Origin: Pseudomonadota bacterium | GTDB taxonomy: Bacteria > Pseudomonadota > Gammaproteobacteria > Burkholderiales > Burkholderiaceae_C | Assembly (NCBI GenBank): GCA_030538085.1 | Contig: JAUNUR010000005.1 | Coordinates: forward strand, 1-64,000 | Reading direction: 5' to 3' | DNA: 64,000 nt | In this document: positions 63,828-64,000 of the stretch, piece by piece | Position numbering within the stretch: position 1 is the stretch's first letter | How the letters are laid out: each line of letters starts with the position of its first letter | The notes under the pieces: generated by a model | Told to the model about the DNA's origin: nothing | The model's input: the letters and a program-made list of their open reading frames with translations, nothing else | Database searches by the model: none | Program-made: the position numbers and the translations under genes

Positions 63828-64000
63828 TGCGCACTGGCTTTCAAAAAATGGTTTTTTGGCGCATGACGAAATGATTTCGCCGCTGCGCGGCGTCAATGAC
63901 CAAATGACGTTGGCTGCGGCGAAGCACTTGGCACCCCATGGTGTCATGGCGGCGCAGCCGCCGTCATCAACGCGCAGCGAGATCATTGCGTCATTGCCTT
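63828..64000. repeat. Repeat-rich end of window
   Basis: After the YbjQ stop come a diverged GCACTGGCTTTCAA repeat, TGATTTCGCCGCTGCGCGGC (near 63870-63889), and inverted GTCATTGACC/ATGACG words. No gene is visible before the window ends. Confidence 0.55.

Overview
The window looks like a chromosome segment of a Burkholderiales bacterium, most likely a member of the Comamonadaceae (Acidovorax/Ottowia-like). GC is high, housekeeping gene order and protein sequences are typical of that family, and a short dispersed repeat with the core ATAGCTGCTCGCGC, which I associate with Comamonadaceae genomes, occurs exactly in both orientations at four places. The genus call is inference; no rRNA or tRNA gene is present to settle it.

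Layout. 381-4865: a complete branched-chain amino-acid (Liv) ABC importer, ending in a good intrinsic terminator. 4977-15531: mostly single genes, namely a 7TM sensor with a degenerate GGDEF domain, a glutaredoxin-like secreted protein, oligopeptidase PrlC, a GntR regulator, an OmpA-like protein, a PfkB sugar kinase, a broken SemiSWEET joined to a broken lipoprotein gene, and a LuxR regulator. 15576-19652: folD and a FixLJ-like two-component pair. 19831-28227: the pyruvate dehydrogenase operon (aceE, aceF, an SDR dehydrogenase, lipoyl-bearing lpd) followed by an MFS transporter. 28408-29628: an RlmI-like methyltransferase.

29717-45132 is the accessory island and the most interesting part. It is a type III CRISPR-Cas locus: cas6-like; a Cas10 without an HD nuclease domain and with a GGDE cyclase motif; a 620-residue double-RAMP protein; a 1300-residue protein with at least three RAMP domains; a reverse transcriptase-Cas1 fusion; a 19-repeat CRISPR array; two tandem cas2 genes; a CorA-family membrane protein; and a DEDDh exonuclease-like protein. 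The expected logic is RNA-capable spacer acquisition (RT-Cas1 plus Cas2), crRNA processing (Cas6), target RNA recognition by a fused-RAMP effector, nucleotide second-messenger synthesis by Cas10, and a membrane response through CorA, with the exonuclease as possible off switch. A multi-RAMP fusion that keeps Cas10, combined with RT-Cas1 and CorA-DEDDh, is an unusual composition.

45265-63827 returns to core genes: a PLP aminotransferase, cysB, a sirohydrochlorin chelatase-like gene, lptG-lptF, divergent pepA-holC, mnmC, a ParB-like protein, yggX (with a second displaced 3' end), metY, a rhomboid protease, a TPR membrane protein, vapBC and a YbjQ-family protein.

The whole window is peppered with dispersed repeats: a modular palindromic element with conserved ends and exchangeable or invertible cores, 25-bp REP pairs, a 321-bp MITE-like element with perfect 17-bp terminal inverted repeats, and elements that have entered coding sequence in frame (aceF, lpd, the methyltransferase, the ParB-like gene). 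No tRNA, rRNA, integrase, transposase or phage gene was recognised.
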